From an uncultured Collinsella sp. (GTDB lineage Bacteria; Actinomycetota; Coriobacteriia; Coriobacteriales; Coriobacteriaceae): a DNA stretch of 64,000 nt. The DNA is taken from assembly GCA_902489665.1 (NCBI GenBank), contig CABUAT010000008.1:1-64000 (forward strand), in the 5' to 3' direction. Below are positions 8,169 through 18,090 of this stretch, one piece after another; within the stretch, counting starts at the first letter, position 1; every line of letters begins with the position of its first letter. Under the pieces are notes generated by a model. The model was not told the DNA's origin and made no database searches. It saw nothing but the letters and a program-made list of their open reading frames with translations. Position numbers and translations under genes: made by a program.

Positions 8169-9620
8169 CTAGAAGCTAACGTCGAAGCCAGCGCCAGCGC
8201 CCTCTTCATCGGTGGTCGGCACGCCCTTTGCCTTGTTGTAGGCAAAGATCAAGACGATCGGCACGATGAAGGCGATGAGATTGCCAGCCACATACCACAC
8301 GAGCGTCTCGGGCGTAACGATGAGCAGGCCAAGCACGCCGGTCAGACCCTGACCGATGGCGCGCACCTCAAAGAGCTTCACGAAGGCACCGCCGCAGCCT
8401 GCACCGATGCAAGCGCAGATGAACGGGATGATCGAGTAGCGCATGTTTGCAGCAAAGATTGCGGGCTCGGAGATACCGACCAGCGTCGGGATAAAGGACG
8501 ACATGCAGATGTTGCGCTCTTTGGAATGCTTCTTGTGAATGAGGTACATGCCGATGGCGCCGCCGCCCTGGGCGATGATGGAAACCGACCAGATTGCCTG
8601 GATGTAGTTGAAGCCAGTCGTGGCAACGAGGTTTGCCTCGATACCCTGGATGAACTGATGCGTACCGGTAACGACGAGCGGCTGCAGGAATGCGGCAAAG
8701 ACAAAGGCACCGAAGACGCCCATCCTGTTGTACAGGATATCGATTACGCCGGCGAGGACGTCGCCGATCAGGTTGCCGAGCGGGCCGAACACGGTGAACA
8801 GGGCGACGTTAGCAAGAATCAGGGTAACGGTCGGGACAAAGACGAACGAAACGACCTCGGGGATGTACTTCTGGGCAATCTTCTCGACCTTGGCCATAAA
8901 CCAGGCAGTCAGGATTGCAGGGAACACGCCGCCCTGGAAAGCAACCATGGGAATGGAGAGCGGACCGAAGTTCCAGTACTCAGCACCCGTCGGGTCCATA
9001 ACGAACGTGTTACGGTTCATAAGGCTCGGGTGAACCATGACGATACCGACGAGGATGCCCAGGATCGGGTTACCGCCAAAACGCTTGACCGCGCTGTACA
9101 TAACCAGGACAGGTAGGTAGTCGAAGGTGGTGGCGATAATGGCAAAGAAGCTTGCGAGGTTCTTGAGGAACTCGCTGTGATCGGCGAGGCTGCCCTCCAT
9201 GCCAAAGAGGCCGTTGGCAACAATCAGCGACTTAAGGCCGATGATGATAGCAGCGCCGACGAAAGCGGGAATGATGGGGATAAAGATGTCCGAGAATACC
9301 TTGAGGACCGAGAAGAACTTGCCCTTCTTGTCCGCCTCGGCGCCCTTGACCTCGGAAGCGCTAATCTCCTTAACGCCCGTCAGAGCCATAAACTCATCGT
9401 AAACCTTGTTGACGGTACCGGTACCGAAGATGATCATGAGCTGGCCGCTGTTGTACAGCACGCCCTTGACGCCATCGATGTTCTCGAGCTCGGCCTTGTT
9501 GTACTTGCTCGTATCCTTGAGCACCAGACGCAGACGCGTAACGCAATGCGTGGCGCCCTCGATGTTCTCCAGACCGCCGACGTTATCGACGACTTGCTGA
9601 GACACTACTTTGTAGTCCAT
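8169..9620 (-). CDS. scrA: PTS sucrose-type transporter, EIIBC
   Basis: Glucose-superfamily PTS permease that imports and phosphorylates sucrose. The N-terminal EIIB domain (1-85) carries the phosphorylated Cys26 in GATHCVTRLRLVL; the EIIC domain follows with about ten membrane segments. There is no EIIA domain, so a glucose-type EIIA must come from elsewhere. The ATG at 9620 is chosen because GGAGAGG lies just upstream; a second ATG 12 bp earlier overlaps that site. It sits between the GH32-like gene and scrB in one operon. Sucrose specificity is inferred from scrB and the EIIB/C similarity. Confidence 0.85.
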   Translation of the reverse strand: MDYKVVSQQVVDNVGGLENIEGATHCVTRLRLVLKDTSKYNKAELENIDGVKGVLYNSGQLMIIFGTGTVNKVYDEFMALTGVKEISASEVKGAEADKKGKFFSVLKVFSDIFIPIIPAFVGAAIIIGLKSLIVANGLFGMEGSLADHSEFLKNLASFFAIIATTFDYLPVLVMYSAVKRFGGNPILGILVGIVMVHPSLMNRNTFVMDPTGAEYWNFGPLSIPMVAFQGGVFPAILTAWFMAKVEKIAQKYIPEVVSFVFVPTVTLILANVALFTVFGPLGNLIGDVLAGVIDILYNRMGVFGAFVFAAFLQPLVVTGTHQFIQGIEANLVATTGFNYIQAIWSVSIIAQGGGAIGMYLIHKKHSKERNICMSSFIPTLVGISEPAIFAANMRYSIIPFICACIGAGCGGAFVKLFEVRAIGQGLTGVLGLLIVTPETLVWYVAGNLIAFIVPIVLIFAYNKAKGVPTTDEEGAGAGFDVSF

Positions 9621-9665
9621 GTTCCTCTCCATTCCTTTACGAAATCATAAGACGTTTTGATGCCA

Positions 9666-11048
9666 TTACAGAGACGCGATCGTTGCATTTGCGCACTTAA
9701 GCGTACCGTCGGTGACCGTCAGCGCCACACCCTGGCCCTGCTTATTGCAGAATCGAGCGTTAAGCGCAACATCATCGACAAAGATGGTCGCGATATCGTC
9801 GTCAACGACCAGGCGCACATGATGAGTGCCCTCGCCCTTAAAGAACAACGGACGCTCGAGGCCCATGTTGTTGACCTGGAACCACGGATACTGGGGGGCC
9901 GCCGTAAACTCGAGCTTGCCCTCACGCAGGTTGGCGCGGAACTCATAGGCAAGACCGGACTCGGCGTCCTCGGCAAGCTTCACCGAGAAGCCGGCAGCGT
10001 CACCGGCGAGCTCGATGTCGGCATCGAGCATATAGGTGGAACCGGCATCCGCGGCGAACACCTGCTCGACCTTGCCCGACTCGCAGGAGAGCTCAAAGGC
10101 CTCGACTGCCTTAGCCTCGCCAAAGGCGCCAAGCATGCTGTCAGGAAGCTTGGTGCCGAGCGTTCCGTCAACACGCTGAACGATCTCGAGAGGCATAAAG
10201 GTGCCACCCCACAGGTAAGAGCTGGGGTCACCGCCCTCGTCACGCGTAGGAACCCAACCAAAGAGAACGCGGCGCTCGCCGTCAAATGCGGTACGCGCGG
10301 CATAGTACGCGCGGCCATCGAAGGAATCGTCCGCAGGAGTGATCCAAGGACCGTTGATAGAGCGAGACATGCGGTAACGGGTCTTGTTGCCATCACTGTA
10401 CTCGGAGAACACCAGATACCACCAGTCGCCCATCTTAAAGAGATCAGGCATCTCGAACATGGTGTACAGGCCCGGATTCCACCAGTCGCCCTGGAACTCC
10501 CAGGTATCCAGGTCCTTGGAGGTGAACTTGACCAGACGACCGGTCATCAGACGCTTGTCCTCGCCCACACGCGTGCCGAGGATGAGCATGTACTCTTCGT
10601 TCTCCTCATCCCAAAGCACAAAGGGATCGCGCCAGTTGCGGTCATCGTAACCCTCCTGGGGCGGAAGCAGCGTCTCGGCGATGTTCTTCTCCCACTTGAC
10701 GGCGTCGTCACTCGTTGCGTGAAGAAGAACCTGCTTCATCAAGCGTGCCTTGACCTTATCGCGATTGCAACCAGTGTAGAGCGCATGGTACTTGTCGCCC
10801 ACCTTAAACACCGTGCCGGCATAAACATACTGGTCGACTTCCTCGTCGCCGCCACGCTCAAGGCTCTCGCCAAAGTCTTTGTAATTGACGAAGTCCTTGG
10901 TTGTCGCGAGTGCCCAGCCAAACGGCTCTCCGAAAGGTCCGGGGTTTCGCGTGTCACGCTGATGATAGAGATAGAACGTGCCGTCCTCGCCGTACGGCAT
11001 GATGTCGCCTACCCAAATTCCCTCAGGCTGGTAATACACCTTGTGCAT
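9666..11048 (-). CDS. Divergent GH32-like glycosidase
   Basis: A 460-residue five-bladed propeller plus beta-sandwich protein of the GH32 type. The usual W-x-N-D-P-N-G nucleophile motif is replaced by IWVGDIMPYGEDG (11-23), leaving a candidate nucleophile Asp15. An RDP motif (NWRDPFVLW) and an acid/base region EMPDLF in place of ECPDLF are present. No signal peptide. It is the first gene of the operon with the EIIBC and scrB genes, directly after the tandem-operator promoter, so it probably acts on a fructoside or phosphorylated fructoside. Exact substrate unknown; catalytic loss cannot be excluded. Confidence 0.75.
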   Translation of the reverse strand: MHKVYYQPEGIWVGDIMPYGEDGTFYLYHQRDTRNPGPFGEPFGWALATTKDFVNYKDFGESLERGGDEEVDQYVYAGTVFKVGDKYHALYTGCNRDKVKARLMKQVLLHATSDDAVKWEKNIAETLLPPQEGYDDRNWRDPFVLWDEENEEYMLILGTRVGEDKRLMTGRLVKFTSKDLDTWEFQGDWWNPGLYTMFEMPDLFKMGDWWYLVFSEYSDGNKTRYRMSRSINGPWITPADDSFDGRAYYAARTAFDGERRVLFGWVPTRDEGGDPSSYLWGGTFMPLEIVQRVDGTLGTKLPDSMLGAFGEAKAVEAFELSCESGKVEQVFAADAGSTYMLDADIELAGDAAGFSVKLAEDAESGLAYEFRANLREGKLEFTAAPQYPWFQVNNMGLERPLFFKGEGTHHVRLVVDDDIATIFVDDVALNARFCNKQGQGVALTVTDGTLKCANATIASL

Positions 11049-11091
11049 CCGAGACTTCCTTTCTCACGAGATACTAACTCGGTACAACTGC

Positions 11092-11129
11092 AAGATATGT
11101 CAATCGTTTTCATATGTCAAACGTTTTCA
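11092..11129 (-). promoter_or_regulatory. Promoter with tandem LacI-type operators, sucrose operon
   Basis: On the minus strand two 17-bp units, TGAAAACGTTTGACATA and TGAAAACGATTGACATA, lie directly in tandem with one mismatch (11113-11129 and 11096-11112). They overlap a promoter with -35 TTGACA (11115-11120), 17-bp spacer and -10 TATCTT (11092-11097). A bound LacI protein would cover both promoter boxes. A related site precedes the regulator gene (12263-12280). Confidence 0.75.
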
Positions 11130-11232
11130 CACCAATACGTCTTTTCGCAGTTCCAGTCGTCGGCAAACGGTTGACATATGCCGGCGAACGGTCATCAGAG
11201 GTGTTTGAGGAATTCTTTTGGCACGGGATGAA

Positions 11233-12243
11233 CTACGCGGTTTTACCCTCAATGAGTTCAACGGGGAGCTTGATATTCGATTCGGGCTTTTCGCCGTTAA
11301 TAAGAGCAATGATGGATTGCGCCGCGAGCTCTCCGATGCGATCGATATCTTGGCGAACGGTTGTTAAGTCAGGCATAAACGTCATAGTGCGGCGGGCACC
11401 ATCCGCGCCCACGACCTTAATATCGCCCGGAGCGCTCAAGCCGCGCTGCTTCATCACGTTAAGACAGATAGCCGCCATCGTGTCGTCTCCCGCAAAGATG
11501 CCGTCAATATCGGGGTTCTCATCGAGGATCTTCGCAACGACCGCACTCTTTTCGTCGTCGGGCTTAACGAACTCGACCTCACGGACAAGCGCGGGCAAAC
11601 CGGCCTGCTCAACAACATCGAGGTAGGCATCGGTACGCTTATTGGCAGGCATGCGCATGCGGCTATTGCTGCGCAGGCACAGGATGCGTGAACATCCGTC
11701 ATCGATCAGGCGACGCGTGGCAAGTTCGCCGATGCTATAGCTGTCGCTCGCAATCTGAACAGAGGCTTCGCCAAGGTCGCAGTCGATACCAACCAGACTC
11801 AAGCCCATCTCGGCATACGCCTCGGCACCGATATTAAGCGAGTTGACGATGACGCCATCAACCATATTGCGTCGAAGCATGTCGATATAAGAGCGCTCAA
11901 GCTCGGGTCGATTGGCGCTATTGCACAGCAGCATCTTAAAACCGTTTTCGGCCAGGGTATGCTCAATGACTTGAACCACTTGGGCATGAAACGGACTGCT
12001 GACATAGGGGACGATCATACCGATAAGATTCAGGCGACCGTTGAGCATGGCACGAGCGATATCGTTGGGCGTATAGTTGATGCGCTTCATCGCGGCATGG
12101 ACCTTATCGCGGGTCTCTTGGCTAATATAGCCACGATTATTAAGCACACGAGATACCGTAGTAGGCGAAACCCCCGCCACCGCCGCAACTTCCTTGATGC
12201 CAGGCTTAGCCGTATCCTTAGAACGAGCACTCTCGCGAGCCAT
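11233..12243 (-). CDS. LacI-family regulator of the sucrose operon
   Basis: A 336-residue LacI/GalR repressor: HTH and hinge at the N-terminus (IKEVAAVAGVSPTTVSRVLN, about 15-34) followed by a periplasmic-binding-protein-like effector domain. The ATG at 12243 has GGAGG 5 nt upstream. It is transcribed toward the sucrose operon, 185 bp before its first gene. Related sites lie in front of both the operon (11096-11129) and the regulator itself (12263-12280), implying repression and autorepression. The effector is unknown; sucrose 6-phosphate or fructose is a reasonable guess. Confidence 0.9.
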   Translation of the reverse strand: MARESARSKDTAKPGIKEVAAVAGVSPTTVSRVLNNRGYISQETRDKVHAAMKRINYTPNDIARAMLNGRLNLIGMIVPYVSSPFHAQVVQVIEHTLAENGFKMLLCNSANRPELERSYIDMLRRNMVDGVIVNSLNIGAEAYAEMGLSLVGIDCDLGEASVQIASDSYSIGELATRRLIDDGCSRILCLRSNSRMRMPANKRTDAYLDVVEQAGLPALVREVEFVKPDDEKSAVVAKILDENPDIDGIFAGDDTMAAICLNVMKQRGLSAPGDIKVVGADGARRTMTFMPDLTTVRQDIDRIGELAAQSIIALINGEKPESNIKLPVELIEGKTA

Positions 12244-12262
12244 AGCACCCTCCCCCATCAAC

Positions 12263-12280
12263 ATGTCATACGTTTACATA
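12263..12280 (-). promoter_or_regulatory. Putative autoregulatory LacI operator
   Basis: ATGTCATACGTTTACATA, upstream of the LacI start, is close to the operators in front of the sucrose operon (minus strand TATGTAAACGTATGACAT versus TGAAAACGTTTGACAT). Confidence 0.6.
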
Positions 12281-12416
12281 CGAACAAAGCATACCCCAAC
12301 AACAGCGGGATGACGGTAACAGTACAAGTAAGTAAACGACTCATCCAAATAATTAGGAGAGTTCCGCCTAAAGGGTGACTACACAGGACCCCCGCCGGGC
12401 CGCTTTGGGTTACTTT

Positions 12417-12491
12417 CCAAAACATTTCCGCAGGACGCAAAGAGGCTCGCCGCACGAAGTGCGCAGCGAGCCTCTTTGCATGTCCGAGGAC
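12417..12491 (-). repeat. 3' hairpin element with CTGCGGAA motif, copy 1
   Basis: Perfect 14-bp stem GCAAAGAGGCTCGC (12437-12450) with its complement (12466-12479) around a smaller CGCAC/GTGCG hairpin. In minus-strand RNA it is entered by GTCCTCGGACATG and left by GTCCTGCGGAAATG. It lies beyond element copy 2 after the split PFL genes. The remainder of the 12265-12655 gap holds only this, copy 2 and the LacI promoter. Confidence 0.7.
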
Positions 12492-12525
12492 ACCAATTTA
12501 ATTTAGCGTGGTTCCCTAAAGGACG

Positions 12526-12645
12526 ACAACGCAGGAGACCCGGCAAGGCCGGGAGCACTTTGTCTCGCAAACATTCCGCAGCCGCGAAGCGGCGAGGACG
12601 TTTGAGAGGCAAAGTGCGTAGGCCTTACCGGGTCTCCGGTGGGAG
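12526..12645 (-). repeat. 3' hairpin element with CTGCGGAA motif, copy 2
   Basis: A long imperfect palindrome just after the glycyl-radical gene: GGAGACCCGG (12534-12543) pairs with 12628-12637, CACTTTG and GTTTG blocks pair further in, and a CCGCgaaGCGG tip is flanked by CTGCGGAATG and CGTCCTCG in RNA orientation. TCCCACCGG precedes the stem, as in copy 30801-30953. Confidence 0.7.
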
Positions 12646-12655
12646 TTGAGTCCCT

Positions 12656-12907
12656 TTAGAACTTGTCGTGGAAGGTACGCGCAATGACCTCGTCCTGCTG
12701 CTCCTTGGTGAGCGTGTGGAAGTTCACGGCGTAGCCGGAAACGCGGATGGTCAGCTGCGGATACTTCTCGGGGTGAGCCTGAGCGTCGAGCAGCGTCTCA
12801 CGGTTGAAGACGTTGATGTTCAGGTGGTGGCCACCCTTCTCGGCGTAAGCGTCGAGCATGTGGACCAGGTTATCGGCCTGAGTCTCGGAAACTTCAGAAA
12901 CCTTCAT
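12656..12907 (-). CDS. grcA: Stand-alone glycyl-radical domain of pyruvate formate-lyase
   Basis: An 83-residue protein equal to the C-terminal domain of PFL: HHLNINVFNRETLLDA, then PQLTIRVSGYAVNF with the radical glycine in RVSGYAV (residue about 59), ending ARTFHDKF. The 683-residue PFL encoded immediately upstream lacks exactly this domain, so this protein must supply the radical in trans rather than act only as a repair spare part like E. coli YfiD/GrcA. The ATG has AAGGAG 7 nt upstream and lies 85 bp after the pflB stop, behind two hairpins. Activation is expected from pflA at 4500-5318. Confidence 0.92.
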   Translation of the reverse strand: MKVSEVSETQADNLVHMLDAYAEKGGHHLNINVFNRETLLDAQAHPEKYPQLTIRVSGYAVNFHTLTKEQQDEVIARTFHDKF

Positions 12908-12930
12908 AATGTGTCTCCTTCGATCGATAG

Positions 12931-12990
12931 GCGCCGGCCGAAACCGGCGCACTAATCAGTAATCGTTATTGTTAGTATAGCACTAACAAT
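12931..12990 (-). promoter_or_regulatory. Two intercistronic hairpins between pflB and grcA
   Basis: Directly after the pflB stop, ATTGTTAGT (12968-12976) pairs perfectly with ACTAACAAT (12982-12990). A second stem, GCGCCGG (12931-12937) with CCGGCGC (12944-12950), lies next to the grcA ribosome-binding site. They could protect or process the message so that the small subunit is made in excess. Confidence 0.6.
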
Positions 12991-12992
12991 AG

Positions 12993-15044
<2,052 letters not shown>

Positions 15045-15510
15045 TGTGTAACCACGCTCCTAGTTACGTGTAATGCGGCGCTCTCTCACACCGCTGCTTA
15101 TTGAATTCTTGAATGTTCGGCTTGCACTACCGGCTTCTTCCGTTCTTCACCACACGTTGGTGCAGGGAACACGTTTGTCCACCTTGGAACTACAACCCAA
15201 AACCCAAGATTTCACCCGTCTGAGAAGGATAACATAGCGACCCTCTCCATCTGGGCTGTTATATGTTTCTTTTTTTATATCATAAGGGCGTTTTTTACAA
15301 ATCCGCAGGAAACGCGAGCGCGAACAACTACCGTTCACCGATTTGTATGTTATTTTTCCTTGCCTTTGTACGACGTTCGCTCTAGCTGTTATGCCAGCTT
15401 TAGCAGGGTAAAGTGTCCCAGAGACCCTACAGAAACTGCAGGGCGGCCACGGGATCCCCCGTGGCCGCCCTGTGGCGTAGCTAGTTTTTAGCTTTGATTG
15501 CCGCTTGGCA
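15045..15510. other. Long leader region upstream of pflB
   Basis: No credible gene. It contains an AT-rich stretch (15255-15305) that in minus orientation offers TTGTAA followed by TATAAA and could be the pflB promoter, leaving a leader of over 200 nt. A perfect stem CAGGGCGGCCACGGG (15439-15453) with 15458-15472 lies near the kdgT stop and may separate the two transcription units. Confidence 0.4.
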
Positions 15511-16530
15511 TTAGGCGGCTGCGGCGGCCTTGTCGGTCGTTGCCTTGCTATCGCCGTTGCCCTGGCCCTCAAAATGCTTGTAGCACCAGCTGGTGACCAG
15601 CGGGGTCAAAATAGCCGTCACGATTGCGCAGGCAGCAACCTGTGCCGTAGCCGTCGCGAGCACGGCGCCGCCGTACATGGCCCCGTTGACGCTTGCCATG
15701 GCAGCAGGCGTGGCCACATTGGCTCCGGCGCAGCTCGAAATGGCCGCACCTGCGACACCCGTACCACCCGTGAGCTTATCGACCGCGATGACGGGAATTG
15801 CAAAGACCACCGAGCAGATCACGCCGAGCAGAATACCGGGGAGACCGCCATTAATGAGCTGGCCAAAGGTCATGGTCGAGCCCATGGCAAAGAAGACGAG
15901 CACGATGATGGCGGAAAGTGCCGGTGCCATCATCTTCTTAAAGCTGGGGAACAGGTTACCCAGAATAATGCCGATGACGATCGGCAGAATGGCACCCACG
16001 AGCGACCAGCCGATCGGAGCCTGACCGGCAGCGCCGAGCACGATCATCGTGACCGGAGGGCCGACAACGAGCGTGGTGATGGCGACGGCGCCACGCTCGG
16101 CCTCGTTGCCCATGGTGCCCATCAGACCAGCGTACATAGCGTTGTTGGCGCCGGTGCAAGCCGCCAGCATCACCATGGCAGAGATGCCAAACAGGTTGTC
16201 GTTGAACACATAAAGGATGAGCAGCGACACGGCAACGACCACGATCTGCTTGACAGCGATGATGATGGCGCCGCGTGCAGCGGCGGCGGGAGCACTCTTA
16301 AACGAAATCGTCGTACCGACGATGAGCAAAAAGGCACCAACGAGCGGGCCTGCACCCTGCTGGGTCATGCCAAACGTAAAGCTACCGAGCGTTTTAAACA
16401 GGTCGGGGAATAGCGTGTTGAGCAGGCAGCCCAACAGAAGCGGCACCAAGATATTGGCGCCCGGGATGGAGGACATCTTAAAGAACGGCTCCTTTGCCGC
16501 CGGCGCCTCCACCGCAGTCGATTCACTCAT
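15511..16530 (-). CDS. kdgT: 2-keto-3-deoxygluconate permease
   Basis: A 339-residue integral membrane protein of the KdgT family, proton symporters for 2-keto-3-deoxygluconate from pectin or uronate breakdown. It has about ten hydrophobic segments and the family-like stretches SIPGANILVPLLLGCLLNT, AACTGANNAMYAGLMGTMGN and SSCAGANVATPAAMASVN. The ATG has AAAGGAG 7 nt upstream. The SDR dehydrogenase gene lies 108 bp upstream on the same strand, and the pair probably handles a keto-deoxy sugar acid. No KDG kinase or aldolase lies in the window. Confidence 0.85.
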   Translation of the reverse strand: MSESTAVEAPAAKEPFFKMSSIPGANILVPLLLGCLLNTLFPDLFKTLGSFTFGMTQQGAGPLVGAFLLIVGTTISFKSAPAAAARGAIIIAVKQIVVVAVSLLILYVFNDNLFGISAMVMLAACTGANNAMYAGLMGTMGNEAERGAVAITTLVVGPPVTMIVLGAAGQAPIGWSLVGAILPIVIGIILGNLFPSFKKMMAPALSAIIVLVFFAMGSTMTFGQLINGGLPGILLGVICSVVFAIPVIAVDKLTGGTGVAGAAISSCAGANVATPAAMASVNGAMYGGAVLATATAQVAACAIVTAILTPLVTSWCYKHFEGQGNGDSKATTDKAAAAA

Positions 16531-16587
16531 ATATATCTCCTTTGGATGTATGCGAATCGTAGCCGCACGCGCCTATGTCAGAAAGAA

Positions 16588-16607
16588 GGCGACAACCCCG
16601 AGTCGCC
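16588..16607 (-). promoter_or_regulatory. Small intercistronic hairpin, SDR to kdgT
   Basis: GGCGAC (16588-16593) pairs with GTCGCC (16602-16607) between the two genes of this operon. Confidence 0.35.
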
Positions 16608-16638
16608 AGGGTCGCCGCCAAACGATCACCGCGGGGTA

Positions 16639-17388
16639 TTACCCGTCCAGGACGATGCCGCCGTCGCAGTCACCAATCTCGCCGTTCACGAAGCTGGCGA
16701 GGTCGGAAGCGAAGAACAGCACCATCTGCGCAGGCTCGCTGGCCTGGGCGGCGCGGCCCAGAGGAATACCGTTGATGATGCGCTGAGAGTTCTCGTCAGA
16801 GAGAATCGAGGTCATATCGGTCAACGTGAGCGACGGGCACACGGCGTTGCAGCGAACGCCAAACTTGCCGCCTTCCTTGGCGACTGCCTTGGTCAGACCG
16901 TTAACGCCTGCTTTGGAGCTCGCGTAAGCCGCGGTGCCGAGCAGGCCGCCACCGATCTTGCCCGCAACGGAACTCACGTTGACGATAGTGCCGGCATGGG
17001 CCGCCTTAAAGTGCGGGTAGACGGCGTTCATCATGGTAAAGGTACCGTTGAGGTTGATGTCGATGGTGCGGCGCCACTCGGTGTCATCGATCTCGTCGAA
17101 CTTCTTGGTGCTGATGACGCCAGCGCAGTTGATCAGGATGTTGGTTTGCGGCAGGTCCGTAAAAATCTGCTCGACGGTCTCGCGCGCCTTGGGCGCATCG
17201 GCGACATCGAGCTGATAGAACTTGTTGCCCTCGCCAAGCTCGGCCACAGCGGCCTCGCCCTTAGCAGCGTTCCTTGCGATGAGCGCGACATGTCCGCCGC
17301 CCGCGACGATGCCCTTGGCGATCTCGAGGCCAATGCCCTGAGTGCCGCCCGTGACAATCGCGGTCTTGCCCGTGAAGTCAAATGCCAT
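16639..17388 (-). CDS. Short-chain dehydrogenase/reductase
   Basis: A 249-residue classical SDR: NAD(P)-binding TGGTQGIG near residue 12, NCAG near 86, catalytic Ser in VNVSSVAG and Tyr/Lys in YASSK (about 153-157), and a terminal CDGGIVLDG. Family members include KduD-type 2-dehydro-3-deoxygluconate dehydrogenases and many sugar-acid reductases. The kdgT neighbour suggests a keto-deoxy-sugar substrate, but the sequence alone does not fix it. The ATG at 17388 is the natural SDR N-terminus (MAFDFTGKTAIVTGG); upstream in-frame codons are not supported. It is divergent from the MarR gene. Confidence 0.87.
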   Translation of the reverse strand: MAFDFTGKTAIVTGGTQGIGLEIAKGIVAGGGHVALIARNAAKGEAAVAELGEGNKFYQLDVADAPKARETVEQIFTDLPQTNILINCAGVISTKKFDEIDDTEWRRTIDINLNGTFTMMNAVYPHFKAAHAGTIVNVSSVAGKIGGGLLGTAAYASSKAGVNGLTKAVAKEGGKFGVRCNAVCPSLTLTDMTSILSDENSQRIINGIPLGRAAQASEPAQMVLFFASDLASFVNGEIGDCDGGIVLDG

Positions 17389-17606
17389 GACTCCATCCCC
17401 CTTTATGTAAGGTGTCTCCTTGCGGGAAGTTGGAGCATCGCACGTGGCGATTATATGAGTCCCAGTCGTCATGGTGGTGACAACCCCTCGCCTAACCGCG
17501 GGCATGATAGTTCTTTGAAACGCTTTAGCAATTGAATGATTTTAAGTCTTAATGAGCTCTTAATATTGCCTACTGTATGAGGCCCGCGTATGGGGGTATC
17601 ATTTTT

Positions 17607-17643
17607 CACCGAAAATAGTTTCTAGTGTTAGGGGTTTTCGGTG
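17607..17643 (+). promoter_or_regulatory. Inverted repeat covering the marR start codon
   Basis: CACCGAAAA (17607-17615) pairs with TTTTCGGTG (17635-17643), whose last three bases are the GTG start; the ribosome-binding site AGGGG is in the loop. It could be a MarR operator for autorepression or an RNA stem that occludes the start. Confidence 0.55.
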
Positions 17644-18090
17644 GAAGATACCGATTTCCGTGAACTTGGGCGTCAGCTCCTTACCGAGTTCGGCAGCATG
17701 CATCAGCGCATTTCGCGTTTTGCGGACAAAGCCCTCGGCGGCGAGATGGCCGTCATGCGCGCCCTCATACTCGCCGGCGGTTCGCTCACGCCGAGCGAAC
17801 TCGCTGATCGCGCCTGGGTCTCGAGCGCCCGCATCGCCAATATCCTACGCGCCCTCGAAGTCAAGGGCTGGGTCGAGCGCGAGCACTCAAAGACTGACCG
17901 TCGTCGCGTACACGTCATAGTGACCGACAAGGGATTCCAGGATCTCGAAATCAAACGTCGGGAATTCGAGGCCCGCACCGCGGCTTTCCTCGAGCAGCTC
18001 GGCGAAACAGATACCCAAGAGATGGTGCGCCTTCTTAGGCGTGCCAACGAAATTATCGACCGCAATCAAGAAAGGAGAGATGCCGAGTGA
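17641..18090 (+). CDS. MarR-family regulator of the ABC exporter
   Basis: A 149-residue winged-helix MarR protein: core helices with MAVMRALILAGGSLTPSELA, recognition region SSARIANILRALEVKGWV (60-77) and wing SKTDRRRVHVIVTDKG (83-98). It starts at GTG with AGGGG 6 nt upstream. The stop overlaps the GTG of the following ABC gene (GTGA), so the three genes form one operon. It probably represses this operon and releases on binding an exporter substrate; that role is inferred from layout. Confidence 0.88.
   Translation: MEDTDFRELGRQLLTEFGSMHQRISRFADKALGGEMAVMRALILAGGSLTPSELADRAWVSSARIANILRALEVKGWVEREHSKTDRRRVHVIVTDKGFQDLEIKRREFEARTAAFLEQLGETDTQEMVRLLRRANEIIDRNQERRDAE

Noticed and set aside
9657..11174. 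505-residue plus-strand ORF opposite the GH32-like gene
   Set aside because: No domain or ribosome-binding site; the minus-strand gene fits an operon with a promoter and start signal.
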